DNA of 64,000 bases from Clostridia bacterium. Lineage in GTDB: Bacteria; Bacillota; Clostridia; TANB77; CAG-465. Each line of letters begins with the position of its first letter. Positions within the stretch are counted from its first letter, which is position 1. The DNA lies in the NCBI GenBank assembly GCA_028684095.1, contig JAQUGQ010000005.1, forward strand, positions 1 through 64,000, in the 5' to 3' direction. Under the pieces are notes generated by a model. That model worked only from the letters and a program-made list of their open reading frames with translations. It was not told where the DNA came from and ran no database searches. The translations under genes and the position numbers were made by a program. This document shows positions 1 through 9,441 of the stretch, piece by piece.

Positions 1-2047
1 ATGGAGTTCCATATGTTGTTTCCATATTTCTACATGCTAAAAAAGCATTGCTTATTGTTGTACTTCTAAGTGCAGTAACACCAGGTAAAGATTTTAAATT
101 TGTAACTGTACCACTTGCTTGAAATTTTGCTACCCAGATTCCTGTTAATTCAGTAGTTCCAAATGTAAATCCTGGATGATTTGTCCAAGTATTTTTTGAT
201 CCATTAGCTCCAGTATCTGTATTTAATGATCCTATTTTATCAACATTCCAATTATCGTTTATATCATCACTAAATTGTACATCTATTATTCCTCCAGTAG
301 ATGATGCGGCATGCCAATAAATTGGTATTCTATAAACGTATCTTGGTATCCATACCCACATACTTCCATCTGCTGTTTGTGCATTTGCCCACTCTTTATT
401 TGAATAATTATACCATGTTGTATCTGTATCTGGATCTGGTACCGTTATCCATGCTGCCCCGTCCCATTTTTTTGCTGTCATTCCTGTAAATAATATTGGT
501 CTATTTGCAACTTCTATTTGAGGTGTTTGTTGAATATTAATATTTATTATTCTAGTTTCTGTTATTGTACTATCATAATTTACTGCTACCATTTTTATAT
601 ATGCCATATTTACTCCACTAACTTTGTATGCTATGTTTTTTTTGTTTGTTACACCATTTGTTGTAGTATCTAATGTATATACTTGTTCATCAGTATAATT
701 TATTCCATCTATACTTTTTGAAAACGATATTGTTTTGATACCATTTGAACTAAACATATTTGCTGTTAATTGTAAAGATTGTATTGTAGCACTATTCAAT
801 GTATATCCTATATATAAATTTGGAGCTATTATTTGATTGTATAAATTAACATTACCTGCATTATCTATTATCGCAACTTTTATACTCTTAATATTTTTAG
901 GAGCATCTATTATGGTAGTTAAATCACTTGCAAGTTTAGCTTTTTTTGCTTCAGTTTTCATATATGTGGAATCAAAATCTGTAACATTATCATAATAATT
1001 TTCAGTTGTTCCGTTTTCTAAAAATTTTGTTAAATATTCATATCTAACTTCTTTAATTCCATTATCACTGTTAGCAAGTAATAATTTAACCATATTCATT
1101 CCTGTATATGATGAAAGTGTTGCACTTGCAATTGTAGGAAGCGTATTGTTAAAATTTGATAAATCAATTCTTACCTTACCAATTATTTCAGAATTCTTAT
1201 ATTTTAATATATCTACATATCTTTCAGCAAATGGTTTAGTACCTAATTCTATATACTCTGCCTCAAGTTGAGTAAGTGTTGGTACTTTTATTGTTTCGGT
1301 ATCACTAACTATTGATGAAAGCAAGTCAAATCCAAAAGTATTTTTACCTATAGTTGTTGTGATCTCTCTATTAGAATCTCCACTTACTGACATATATAAC
1401 AATTCATCTGAAGCCATTTCAGCTACTATATTTACACCCATTTTATTTGCCCAACCATTGTTTTTTGTAACTGTTATCAAACCTGATGAAATAACTGATG
1501 TTGTTGATACATCTTCTTGACTTTGAGATATTCTTGTTTCATTAGATATTTTTGATGTTATTGAAAAATATGTTGTACCCTTTGCATTTAATCCATAGGG
1601 ATAATATACTATCATTGATGGATATGCTATAACAAATATATCATTTTCACCTAATTTTTTAGTTCCGTATGCAACTTTTGTAACATTTATTTTATCAAGA
1701 TCTATTGTATAAAATTGTGCACTTAAATCATTATTTTCTGTAAGCTCCTCTAATAATAAATTTTGGGAACTTGCAATTGCTACCAACTCATCTTTATCCA
1801 TTACAGCGGAATCATCTAATGATGGCATTATACGATTAGTTACGTAATAACTTTCTGTAGCCTCTTGTATTTCTGTTAAATCTTTTGCAAATTTAGTAAT
1901 ACTTGCATTATCTATAGATCTTATTGCTGAAATACTCGTTGCTGCTATAAGTATTAATGCAATTATTACTGTTATTATCAAAATTATTAATGATATACCA
2001 CTCTTATTATTAGCTTTATATAAAGTTTTTTGTAAACTATTTTTCAT
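1..2047 (-). CDS. Large prepilin-like surface protein, C-terminus outside window
   Basis: About 680 residues are visible, starting at the ATG at 2047; the reading frame runs off the window at base 1. The N-terminus is a short basic stretch (KANNKSGISL) followed by a strongly hydrophobic helix, as in type IV prepilin-like or class III signal sequences. The final 120 or so visible residues (from MTAKKWDGAAW) are clearly homologous to the same part of the gene at 24436-26865, including WANAQT, MWVWIPRY and CRNMETTYGT. That C-terminal region resembles formylglycine-generating-enzyme-like (SUMF1-type) folds. A surface adhesin or pseudopilin role is inference. Confidence 0.75.
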   Translation of the reverse strand, partial: MKNSLQKTLYKANNKSGISLIILIITVIIALILIAATSISAIRSIDNASITKFAKDLTEIQEATESYYVTNRIMPSLDDSAVMDKDELVAIASSQNLLLEELTENNDLSAQFYTIDLDKINVTKVAYGTKKLGENDIFVIAYPSMIVYYPYGLNAKGTTYFSITSKISNETRISQSQEDVSTTSVISSGLITVTKNNGWANKMGVNIVAEMASDELLYMSVSGDSNREITTTIGKNTFGFDLLSSIVSDTETIKVPTLTQLEAEYIELGTKPFAERYVDILKYKNSEIIGKVRIDLSNFNNTLPTIASATLSSYTGMNMVKLLLANSDNGIKEVRYEYLTKFLENGTTENYYDNVTDFDSTYMKTEAKKAKLASDLTTIIDAPKNIKSIKVAIIDNAGNVNLYNQIIAPNLYIGYTLNSATIQSLQLTANMFSSNGIKTISFSKSIDGINYTDEQVYTLDTTTNGVTNKKNIAYKVSGVNMAYIKMVAVNYDSTITETRIININIQQTPQIEVANRPILFTGMTAKKWDGAAWITVPDPDTDTTWYNYSNKEWANAQTADGSMWVWIPRYVYRIPIYWHAASSTGGIIDVQFSDDINDNWNVDKIGSLNTDTGANGSKNTWTNHPGFTFGTTELTGIWVAKFQASGTVTNLKSLPGVTALRSTTISNAFLACRNMETTYGTP

Positions 2048-2257
2048 GTTTTTATCACCTATGTACATTTTACACTTAAATATAAAAAAAAACAATACTT
2101 TTATGTTATTTTTTATATTTTAGATATTATTTATTATTTATTATTACTATTTTGAAAATCTTTCACTTACTTTTAAATCTTTTTATATTAGTTTAATTTT
2201 ATTACTTGAAATTAGTTGTTTTTTTTGATATAATTAGTACAATTGAATGGAGAAAAT

Positions 2258-2722
2258 ATGAAAGAATATAATTTCGAACTTTTTTTAATCGGAATAACAA
2301 ATCAAATAGAATATGTATCAAATAGTTTAATTGATACTTTAAACTATTCTTATGAATTTGCTAAATACTTAAAGAAAACAGATATAGTAGTTTTAAATGG
2401 CGAACTTGGTAGTGGTAAAACTATTTTTGTAAAAGGTATAGCTAAATATTTTGGTGTAGAAGATGAAGTTTCTAGCCCTACTTTTACTATTGTTAATGAA
2501 TATATAACAAATAATATAAATATATATCATTTTGATGTATATAGATTAGATAACGAAAAACAATTCATGAATACAATAGGAACTGAATATTTTGAAAATG
2601 GAATTAGTATTATTGAATGGGGAAATATAATTAAAAATATATTACCTAAAGATACTATATATATTGATATATCAAAAATTGATGATAATACAAGAAATAT
2701 TTTAATAAGGAGGAATGTATGA
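2258..2722 (+). CDS. tsaE: tRNA threonylcarbamoyladenosine biosynthesis ATPase TsaE
   Basis: P-loop ATPase that works with TsaB and TsaD in forming t6A37 on ANN-decoding tRNAs. The Walker A motif GELGSGKT is at residues 48-55, SPTF at about 74-77, then HFDVYRL and IIEWG, all family signatures. The 154-residue length is normal. I chose the ATG at 2258 rather than the in-frame TTG at 2243 because GGAG (2249-2252) sits correctly upstream and would lie inside the longer form. Its stop overlaps the tsaB start by 4 bases, so the two are translationally coupled. Confidence 0.93.
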   Translation: MKEYNFELFLIGITNQIEYVSNSLIDTLNYSYEFAKYLKKTDIVVLNGELGSGKTIFVKGIAKYFGVEDEVSSPTFTIVNEYITNNINIYHFDVYRLDNEKQFMNTIGTEYFENGISIIEWGNIIKNILPKDTIYIDISKIDDNTRNILIRRNV

Positions 2723-3483
2723 ATATTTTAGGAATTGATACAACTGCTAAAATTGCTAGTGTTGCAGTTAAAAATTCAGATAATATATACTTAAGTAGTG
2801 ATATAAATAATATTACTCATTCTGAAAAATTACTTCCACTTATACATAAAGCTCTAGAAAAAAGTAACACAAAGTTTGAGGATATCAATTTACTTGCTAC
2901 TACAAATGGACCCGGATCATTTACAGGTTGTAGAATTGGAGTTTCAACTATAAAAGCACTATCTCATCCAAAAAAAATAGATATTTTAGCGGTATCCTCT
3001 TTGGAACTTATAGCTTTTGAAGTATATCAAAATTCAAATGAGAATAATGAAAAATATATTTGTCCTATACTTGATGCAAGAAATAACAGAATATATTATG
3101 CTGTTTATAAGATATATATAAAAAACAAAAAATTATATATTGAAAATGTATTTGCTATTTCAAATGATGATTTATTGACAGCCCTAGATAATATATCAAA
3201 TTTTAGTTCATGTATATTTGCTGGTGATTGTACTATAAAATTTACAGATGATATATTAAACTATACAAAAGATAATAATTTAAATTATACTTGCTTAGAT
3301 TATGAAATAATACCTGAAGCAAAATATTTGATTAATTATTATGAAAATATTTCAGATGATATACTACCTCTTAAAATGTATAATACATATAATTTAGATG
3401 TAGTTTATGCTAGGGTTTCACAAGCTGAAAGGATGAAAAATGAAGAACATCAATCCTGTTATATCAAAAATGAAAATAAATGA
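2719..3483 (+). CDS. tsaB: tRNA threonylcarbamoyladenosine biosynthesis protein TsaB
   Basis: ASKHA-fold partner of TsaD in t6A synthesis. The N-terminus MNILGIDTTAKIASVAV and the signature NGPGSFTGCRIGVSTIKAL near residues 62-80 identify the family. The 254-residue length is slightly long because of Lys/Asn-rich inserts. AGGAGG precedes the ATG. It overlaps tsaE by 4 bases and rimI by 44 bases, the classic tsaE-tsaB-rimI operon. Confidence 0.93.
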   Translation: MNILGIDTTAKIASVAVKNSDNIYLSSDINNITHSEKLLPLIHKALEKSNTKFEDINLLATTNGPGSFTGCRIGVSTIKALSHPKKIDILAVSSLELIAFEVYQNSNENNEKYICPILDARNNRIYYAVYKIYIKNKKLYIENVFAISNDDLLTALDNISNFSSCIFAGDCTIKFTDDILNYTKDNNLNYTCLDYEIIPEAKYLINYYENISDDILPLKMYNTYNLDVVYARVSQAERMKNEEHQSCYIKNENK

Positions 3484-3907
3484 AATTGATGAAATAATGA
3501 ATATGCAATTAATTAATAATAATATTATATTATCAAAATCATCAATATTAAATGATTTTGAAAGTAGTAATGCTATATATTTTGTTGCAAAATTAAATAA
3601 TATTATTATTGGATATATAGCAGCTAACCTATTATATGATCATATTGACATACTAAGTGTATTGGTAAGTAATGAATATGTTAAAAATGGTATTGCTTCT
3701 ACTCTACTTTCAGCTGTATTAAACTATGCTATAAATATTAATATTAGTGAGATATTACTTGAAGTTAGATTAACAAATATACCAGCTCAGAGACTATATG
3801 AAAAGTTTGGTTTCAATAAAATAAATATTAGAAAAAAATATTACCAAGATAATTTAGAAGATGCTATCATTTATAAGTTATCTCTTCAAAATAATATAAA
3901 TCTATAA
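3440..3907 (+). CDS. rimI: Ribosomal-protein-alanine N-acetyltransferase RimI (GNAT)
   Basis: A 155-residue GNAT acetyltransferase. The acetyl-CoA region is VLVSNEYVKNGIASTLL, and the C-terminal EVRLTNIPAQRLYEKFGF is typical of RimI. An AAAGGA ribosome site lies inside the 3' end of tsaB, just before the ATG. The position after tsaB supports the assignment. The acetylated substrate (classically the S18 N-terminus) is not proven by sequence. Confidence 0.88.
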   Translation: MKNINPVISKMKINEIDEIMNMQLINNNIILSKSSILNDFESSNAIYFVAKLNNIIIGYIAANLLYDHIDILSVLVSNEYVKNGIASTLLSAVLNYAININISEILLEVRLTNIPAQRLYEKFGFNKINIRKKYYQDNLEDAIIYKLSLQNNINL

Positions 3908-3913
3908 AAAAAT

Positions 3914-3949
3914 AGCTGAGATACAAACTATATCTTAGTCATTTTTTTA
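3914..3949 (+). terminator. Rho-independent terminator after tsaE-tsaB-rimI
   Basis: A stem CTGAGATA/TATCTTAG with one G-T wobble is followed by a run of seven T. It lies 7 bases after the rimI stop. Confidence 0.8.
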
Positions 3950-4072
3950 TATAACTATTGTGCTTTTTTAGATAATACAATTTTTTTATATATTTTTTTG
4001 CATTTAGCTTGAAAAAAAAATAATTATATTATAAAATATACTTATATTATAATTATATTTATGGAGGTAAGT

Positions 4073-6487
4073 ATGAAAAATACAAAAGAATTAACCATTG
4101 ATGAATTAAAAAGTAGTATAGATTTAAAAATGGATTTCAAAAGCACAAAAGAAATAGAACCTTTCTATGGAATTATAGGTCAAGAAAGAGCTTTAAAATC
4201 AATAACTTCTGCAATGAAAATAAAAAACAAAGGATTTAACTTATATGTTTGTGGTAGTCTCGGTATTGGCAAGACTTCTTATGTTTTATCAGTTATAAAT
4301 AAACTAGCTGAACAAACTGTCATTCCAAATGATTACTGTTATATATATAATTTTAATAATCCTAATGAACCTTTATATGTATCATTAGAACCTGGAATGG
4401 GATATGAACTTAAAACAGATATGAATCAGTTTATAAGTAAACTTTTACTTGCATTCGCCACAAAATTATCTGGTGATACATATGAAAAAGAAAAAAAAGA
4501 TATATTAGATAGATATGCTAAGATAAAGCAAAAAATATTAGATGATTTTGATAAATATACTTTTACTGAAGGATTTAAAATAAAATACGATAAAGAAGGT
4601 ATATCATTTTCTCCTGTTTTTAAAGGAAATATTATAGATGAAAAAGAATTTAATAATTTAACTGAAGTTGACAGAAAATATTTTAAAGATAAGAGTTCTT
4701 CTATTCAGCAAGAAACTGTGAAAATTTTAAAACAATTAGATGAGTTAGATACTAAAGCTGAAGTAAGTATAAAAGAATGGGAAAGTAATATTGCTACATT
4801 TAGTTCTACACAATGTATAAAAGATTTAAAATTAAAGTATAAAAACAATTTAAAACTTCAAAATTACTTTTACTCTATACAAAGTGATATAGTTAAAAAT
4901 GTAGAGTTTTTCAAACAATATCAGATATACATAAAAAGTAAAAATAATCCAGATATTAAAAGTTCAGAAAATAACAAAACAAATGTCAAAGTTGATTTTC
5001 CATTTGATAACTATAAAGTAAATGTAATAATAGATAATGATTCTTCTACATCTGCACCAGTTATTTTATGTAAAAGTCCTAATTATTTTGATTTATTTGG
5101 TAAATTAGAATTTGAAACTTCTAATCAAGGAGTAAAAACAGATTACACAATGCTTAAACCTGGTCTTATACATAAGGCTAATGGTGGATATATAATAATC
5201 AATGTTAAAGATATTCTTGCTTCTGTACCTACATGGGAAGCTTTAAAAAGAACACTGCGTAACTCTGAAATATCAATTGATAGTGCAAGAGATATAAATC
5301 AACCAATTACTATAAATTCTCTTAAACCAGAGCCTATTCCTATGGATGTACAATTTGTACTTATAGGTAGTGAAATGAATTATATTCAGCTTTCTAAATT
5401 AGATCCAGATTTTAAAAAACTATTTAAAATAAAGGCTGAATTTGAAGATACATTAGAAAAAAATACTTCAAATCTACAAAAATTCTGTGGTTATATTTCA
5501 TTTATATGTAAGAAATATAACTTGCTATCTTTTAATCATGATGCTGTAATAAAAATAATTGAATATAGTTCCAAAATAGCAGGGGATAAAAATAAATTAA
5601 CTAGTAACTTATTAGATTTATTAGATTTATTAATAGAATGTAACTATACTGCTAAAGAAAATAACAAAAAAATTATTACTTCTAAAGACGTTATAGAAAC
5701 AATTAAGAATAAAAAATATAGATATTCTCTTTATGATGATAATCTAAGTGAACTTATCTCTGATGGAAGTGTTATTATATCGACTAATGGTGAAAAAATA
5801 GGTCAAATAAATGGTCTTACTATAATAAATACTGGTGATTTTATGTTTGGAAAACCAGTTAGAATAACAGCTAATACTTTTGTAGGTAAAAGTGGTATTG
5901 TAAATATAGAAAGAGAAGTTGCAATGAGTGGTACTACCCATTCAAAAGGTGTATATATTCTATCTGCATATATTGGAGAAAAATATGCACAAGATTTTCC
6001 ACTATCTCTTACAGCTAGTATATGCTTTGAACAGTTATATAATGGTGTTGATGGAGACAGTGCTTCTTCTACAGAATTATATGCAATACTCTCAAGTTTA
6101 TCTTCAGTACCTATAAAGCAAAACTTTGCTGTTACTGGATCAGTTAATCAAAAAGGTGAAATACAACCAATTGGTGGTGTAAATGACAAAATTGATGGAT
6201 ACTATAATGTTTGTAAGGATAGAGGCTTAGATGGTAGTCATTCTGTACTTATTCCTTATCAAAACGTGAAAAATTTAAGTCTAAGTGATGAAATACTAGA
6301 AGCTATTAAAGATGGTAAGTTTCATATATATCCTATTTCAACTATTGATGAAGGTATCGAACTACTAACAGGTATAAAATTTGGTGAATTATTAGATGAT
6401 AACACTTATGAAAAAGAAAGTATAAATTATTTAGTTTATAACAAATTGAAAAAATATGCTACAAATAGTAAAGTATATAATAATTAG
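4073..6487 (+). CDS. Lon-like ATP-dependent protease (AAA + S16 domain)
   Basis: An 804-residue serine protease of the Lon-like family (YcbZ/LonB type). Walker A GSLGIGKTS lies near residues 60-68, a long coiled-coil Lys/Glu-rich insertion follows (about 140-300), then an ATPase part with HKANGGYIIINVKD. The C-terminal S16 domain has catalytic Ser in DGDSASS and catalytic Lys in GGVNDKIDGY. The start is the ATG at 4073, because the upstream in-frame ATG at 4061 is part of the ribosome site ATGGAGGTAAGT. It likely degrades damaged or regulatory proteins in the cytoplasm. Confidence 0.9.
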   Translation: MKNTKELTIDELKSSIDLKMDFKSTKEIEPFYGIIGQERALKSITSAMKIKNKGFNLYVCGSLGIGKTSYVLSVINKLAEQTVIPNDYCYIYNFNNPNEPLYVSLEPGMGYELKTDMNQFISKLLLAFATKLSGDTYEKEKKDILDRYAKIKQKILDDFDKYTFTEGFKIKYDKEGISFSPVFKGNIIDEKEFNNLTEVDRKYFKDKSSSIQQETVKILKQLDELDTKAEVSIKEWESNIATFSSTQCIKDLKLKYKNNLKLQNYFYSIQSDIVKNVEFFKQYQIYIKSKNNPDIKSSENNKTNVKVDFPFDNYKVNVIIDNDSSTSAPVILCKSPNYFDLFGKLEFETSNQGVKTDYTMLKPGLIHKANGGYIIINVKDILASVPTWEALKRTLRNSEISIDSARDINQPITINSLKPEPIPMDVQFVLIGSEMNYIQLSKLDPDFKKLFKIKAEFEDTLEKNTSNLQKFCGYISFICKKYNLLSFNHDAVIKIIEYSSKIAGDKNKLTSNLLDLLDLLIECNYTAKENNKKIITSKDVIETIKNKKYRYSLYDDNLSELISDGSVIISTNGEKIGQINGLTIINTGDFMFGKPVRITANTFVGKSGIVNIEREVAMSGTTHSKGVYILSAYIGEKYAQDFPLSLTASICFEQLYNGVDGDSASSTELYAILSSLSSVPIKQNFAVTGSVNQKGEIQPIGGVNDKIDGYYNVCKDRGLDGSHSVLIPYQNVKNLSLSDEILEAIKDGKFHIYPISTIDEGIELLTGIKFGELLDDNTYEKESINYLVYNKLKKYATNSKVYNN

Positions 6488-6493
6488 TATACA

Positions 6494-6528
6494 AAAACAA
6501 GAAAACCTAATTTAGGTTTTCTTGTTTT
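6494..6528. terminator. Bidirectional terminator between convergent genes
   Basis: A near-perfect 17-bp palindrome reads AAAACAAGAAAACCTAA on one arm and ends in T-rich sequence on both strands. The stop codon of the minus-strand GGDEF gene lies inside it. Confidence 0.85.
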
Positions 6529-7174
6529 TATACATGCTACTATCTGCTTTTTTCAAAATTTCATCAGCATTAGAAAAGAAATCATTTTGTATAACACCCA
6601 TTGCAAAAGAAATTTTTGTATAATCTTTCATTGTTATTTTAACTTCTTTTTCAGTGATTTTCCAGATACTTTCAATACAATCATGAACTTTGAAATTGCT
6701 TTTTATTATTATTACAAACTCGTCTCCTCCCATCCGGTAACCTCTGATTTTTTTATGTTTGAGCTCAAGAATTCGCTTTGCAAATTCTTTTAGAAGCAGA
6801 TCACCTGCTGCGTGTCCATACTTGTCATTAACAATTTTAAAATCGTTAAAATCAATATAACATACTGTAAATTGTAGTCTTTTGCTTATAAGATTATTTA
6901 AATCATCAAACAATTTTTTTCTACTATAAAGACCAGTCATATACTCGAAATTAACTTCCTTATTAAACATGTGGATAGCAGATACAATTATTAAAATAAA
7001 TGCAATGAAAATAATTATTATTTTTGTCACCATTATAATGTAAATTAATCTCATGTCTTTAAACATCAAATTGACTAAATTCATTTCGTAAATGTTAATA
7101 CAAATAACAAATATTAAAGATGTCGTAAAAATTAGCATAATACATTTCAGAAAATTTCTTTTGTTATTATTCAT
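6512..7174 (-). CDS. Membrane-anchored diguanylate cyclase (GGDEF)
   Basis: 220 residues: two membrane helices (about 10-32 and 43-66), then a GGDEF domain with YDFND-like VCYIDFNDFKIVND, DKYGHAAGD and the active site YRMGGDEF. It would make c-di-GMP at the membrane. GGAGG precedes the ATG. No RxxD inhibitory site is evident. Codon 147 (bases 6734-6736) is CGG, read in frame as the conserved Arg before GGDEF; skipping its C would cause termination eight codons later. The gene also uses CGA, CTC and GAG more than its neighbours, which suggests acquisition by transfer. Confidence 0.88.
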   Translation of the reverse strand: MNNNKRNFLKCIMLIFTTSLIFVICINIYEMNLVNLMFKDMRLIYIIMVTKIIIIFIAFILIIVSAIHMFNKEVNFEYMTGLYSRKKLFDDLNNLISKRLQFTVCYIDFNDFKIVNDKYGHAAGDLLLKEFAKRILELKHKKIRGYRMGGDEFVIIIKSNFKVHDCIESIWKITEKEVKITMKDYTKISFAMGVIQNDFFSNADEILKKADSSMYKNKKT

Positions 7175-7242
7175 TTTTTTACCTCCTATATTAATAGTTT
7201 TTGAATTAACATTTAATTAAATGTTAATTTATATTTTGACAA

Positions 7243-7311
7243 TGGTAGTACCTATAGGATTCGAACCTACTAAATATTTTACAATATGCCTATCCAATTG
7301 GCTAAAGTACT
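7243..7311 (-). ncRNA. tRNA-like RNA with shortened anticodon arm
   Basis: A 69-nt sequence folds as a near-complete tRNA. The acceptor AGTACTT pairs with AGGTACT, followed by A73 and an encoded CCA. The D-arm is GCC/GGC with G18G19A20, and the T-arm GTAGG/CCTAT has the canonical loop TTCGAAT. Only 17 nt lie between the D- and T-arms instead of about 23. The best fold is a 5-bp stem ATATT/AATAT with a GTAA tetraloop, so no normal seven-base anticodon loop can form. It has a consensus promoter upstream. It may be a regulatory tRNA-like RNA, a decayed tRNA or an unusual decoding RNA; the isotype cannot be assigned. Confidence 0.6.
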
Positions 7312-7363
7312 ATATATAAATTAAACTATTATAAGATTTATTACAATATTATAAATTATTTGA

Positions 7364-7392
7364 ATTATAGCATAGTATATACATCATGTCAA
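7364..7392 (-). promoter_or_regulatory. Perfect sigma-A promoter for the tRNA-like RNA
   Basis: On the minus strand TTGACA (7387-7392) and TATAAT (7364-7369) are separated by exactly 17 bases. Transcription should begin near 7357, about 45 nt before the tRNA-like 5' end. Confidence 0.8.
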
Positions 7393-7641
7393 TGCATGTA
7401 CTATTTTTCTCATTTTATCGACATTAAAAGATAAAAAAAGTGGAAATTTATGGTAATGAATCAATTAAAAAAAAAATAATCTTATTAAAAATATTAAAAG
7501 AATCTCTTTTGGATACAAAATTTTAGAAATAGAATGTTATTAATTAAACTTTAATGGAATTTCAAATCATTTTTTAACTAAATATAATTTGGTTATTTTG
7601 CCATGCTTTTTTTGCTGTATTTTTCAAGATTAGAAAGAAAA

Positions 7642-7722
7642 AAATTGTACTAATTAAAAAATCAGTACAATTTCAGTTATTTCTAACATATTTTAGCTTT
7701 CTTCAACTATTGACATTGAGCC
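7642..7722 (-). repeat. Intergenic repeat: GGCTCAATGTCAATAGTTG plus hairpin terminator
   Basis: Read on the minus strand, downstream of carD, the element GGCTCAATGTCAATAGTTG (7704-7722) is followed by a 30-bp spacer and a hairpin AAATTGTACT/AGTACAATTT (7642-7673) ending in T-rich sequence. The same arrangement recurs at 24287-24392 and, diverged, at 39334-39388. The remaining bases of the 7312-7738 gap are AT-rich and hold nothing else I recognise apart from the promoter. Confidence 0.7.
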
Positions 7723-7738
7723 CAACTTTCTTTGTCTT

Positions 7739-8254
7739 TTATAAGTTTGATTCTATCCAATTATCAAAAGATAATTTAACGATTCCCTCTATTTTATTAT
7801 CTAAAACTTCATGACACTCATTTTGAGATAATACAAGTTCACTTAAAAGTATATTTTTCGATGTTGTAAGCATTTTTTTTTCACCTAAAGATAAACCTTT
7901 TTCCATGTGTCTATGAGATAACTCTTTGAAAACTTCAGTTACCTCATTTATTGAACCAGATTTTATTTTATCTATATTTGAACTATATCTTTTGTTCCAA
8001 TTAGAATCACATGATAATTGTTCCATTGGTTGCTCTAATATCAAATAAACTTTATCAGCTTCTATTTTATTTGATATTTGTCTTACCCCTATATTTTTAG
8101 CTCTATTAGTTGGAACCATAACTTTAACATCATCAATTGGCATTTTTATTATATAATAATCTTCAGTTTGTCCAAGCATTTCTTTTTCTTCAATAGCCTC
8201 TATTGTACCAGCACCATGCATTGGATATACAACCTTGTCACCTATACTAAACAT
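7739..8254 (-). CDS. CarD/CdnL-family RNA polymerase-binding regulator
   Basis: 171 residues. The N-terminal Tudor-like RNAP-interaction domain (FSIGDKVVYPMHGAGTIEAI) is diagnostic, and the C-terminal half is helical with NWNKRYSSNIDKIKSG and LSHRHMEKGLSLGEKKML. It probably stabilises open complexes at promoters. The start is the ATG at 8254 because GGAGGA lies just upstream; the longer in-frame start at 8281 would put that ribosome site inside the gene. Confidence 0.92.
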   Translation of the reverse strand: MFSIGDKVVYPMHGAGTIEAIEEKEMLGQTEDYYIIKMPIDDVKVMVPTNRAKNIGVRQISNKIEADKVYLILEQPMEQLSCDSNWNKRYSSNIDKIKSGSINEVTEVFKELSHRHMEKGLSLGEKKMLTTSKNILLSELVLSQNECHEVLDNKIEGIVKLSFDNWIESNL

Positions 8255-8360
8255 ATTAGTGTCCTCCTTATATATAAACATTATAACTAATATTATATTA
8301 TACCACGTTTTTATACAAAAGTAAAGGGAAAACCAGTATTCATGGTGTTATAGTAAAACT

Positions 8361-9431
8361 TTATATATTGTATCCTTTTAATATATATTGTTCTTGTAAT
8401 CTTTTCAAAGATTGATATATCATTTTTGCTCTTATTTCACCTATTCCATCTACTTCATCTAATTCATCAATTGCAGCTGAGCATACCCCTTGCAAATTAA
8501 AAAATGTATTAATTAATTTTTCTATTATACTTGATGGCATTTTAGGAACTTTAGAAAGAATTCTATAACCTCTTGGAGAAACATTTAAATCTAAAATATC
8601 AACTCCAATATCATATCCTAATATTTTTATTATTTTTTCTAAATTAACCAAATCTTTTTTATCTATTTTTCTTATATCTTTCAATAGAGTTTCTGGATTC
8701 TTAATCATTTTCTTTTTAACAACCATATAATCTTGTATTATCTTTTTTTCTTCTTGCTCAACATTTGCAATTAATTCTACAAGTTGCATATTTACAAGTC
8801 TACCTTCATCACCTAATTCTACAATATTTCTAGTAACTTCTGTTTCCATTCTCATAATAATTTCACTACGATAGATTGTGTTTGCAACTGTTTCTAAAGA
8901 TACTATATCATCAAATTCATGTTCACTTAATATATTAAGCATACCATCAAATATAGTTTTATATTTTTCTAATGCTTCTAATGTTTGATTTGCTCTCATT
9001 ATAACAGAATAAGTATCATTTATGACATATCTAATATCTCCTTTATAGATAGTTATAATACCTCTTCTTTCTGAAATACATATAACAATTTCATTTGTTT
9101 GTTTTGCAACTCTTTCTGCATTTCTATGTCTTGTACCAGTTTCTTTTGTTCTTATTTTATTATCAGGAACAAGCTGAACATTCGCTTTTAATATTTTTTT
9201 ACAATCACGAGTTATAATTATAGCTCCATCCATTTTAGCTAATTCATATATATTTGCCGGATTAAATTCTTCATTAATTGCAAAACCACCATCTGACATT
9301 TTTGCAACTTCTTCACTTTCACTCATAACAATAAGTGCTCCCATTTTAGCTTTCAAAATACTATCTAATCCATTTCTTAGCATTGTACCAGGAGCTAATA
9401 TTCTCAAAATATCTAACATTTCTTCTGTCAT
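8361..9431 (-). CDS. disA: DNA integrity scanning protein DisA (diadenylate cyclase)
   Basis: 356 residues. The N-terminal DAC domain carries MDGAIIITRD and GTRHRNAERVAKQT, the c-di-AMP catalytic motifs. The C-terminus has helix-hairpin-helix repeats (DELDEVDGIGEIRAKMIY) for branched-DNA binding. The ATG at 9431 is preceded by AAGGTG; the GTG at 9440 is part of that site. It lies 10 bases after the recoded radA stop, the usual radA-disA pairing, so radA expression is probably needed for its transcription. Confidence 0.93.
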   Translation of the reverse strand: MTEEMLDILRILAPGTMLRNGLDSILKAKMGALIVMSESEEVAKMSDGGFAINEEFNPANIYELAKMDGAIIITRDCKKILKANVQLVPDNKIRTKETGTRHRNAERVAKQTNEIVICISERRGIITIYKGDIRYVINDTYSVIMRANQTLEALEKYKTIFDGMLNILSEHEFDDIVSLETVANTIYRSEIIMRMETEVTRNIVELGDEGRLVNMQLVELIANVEQEEKKIIQDYMVVKKKMIKNPETLLKDIRKIDKKDLVNLEKIIKILGYDIGVDILDLNVSPRGYRILSKVPKMPSSIIEKLINTFFNLQGVCSAAIDELDEVDGIGEIRAKMIYQSLKRLQEQYILKGYNI

Positions 9432-9441
9432 ATTTTTCACC

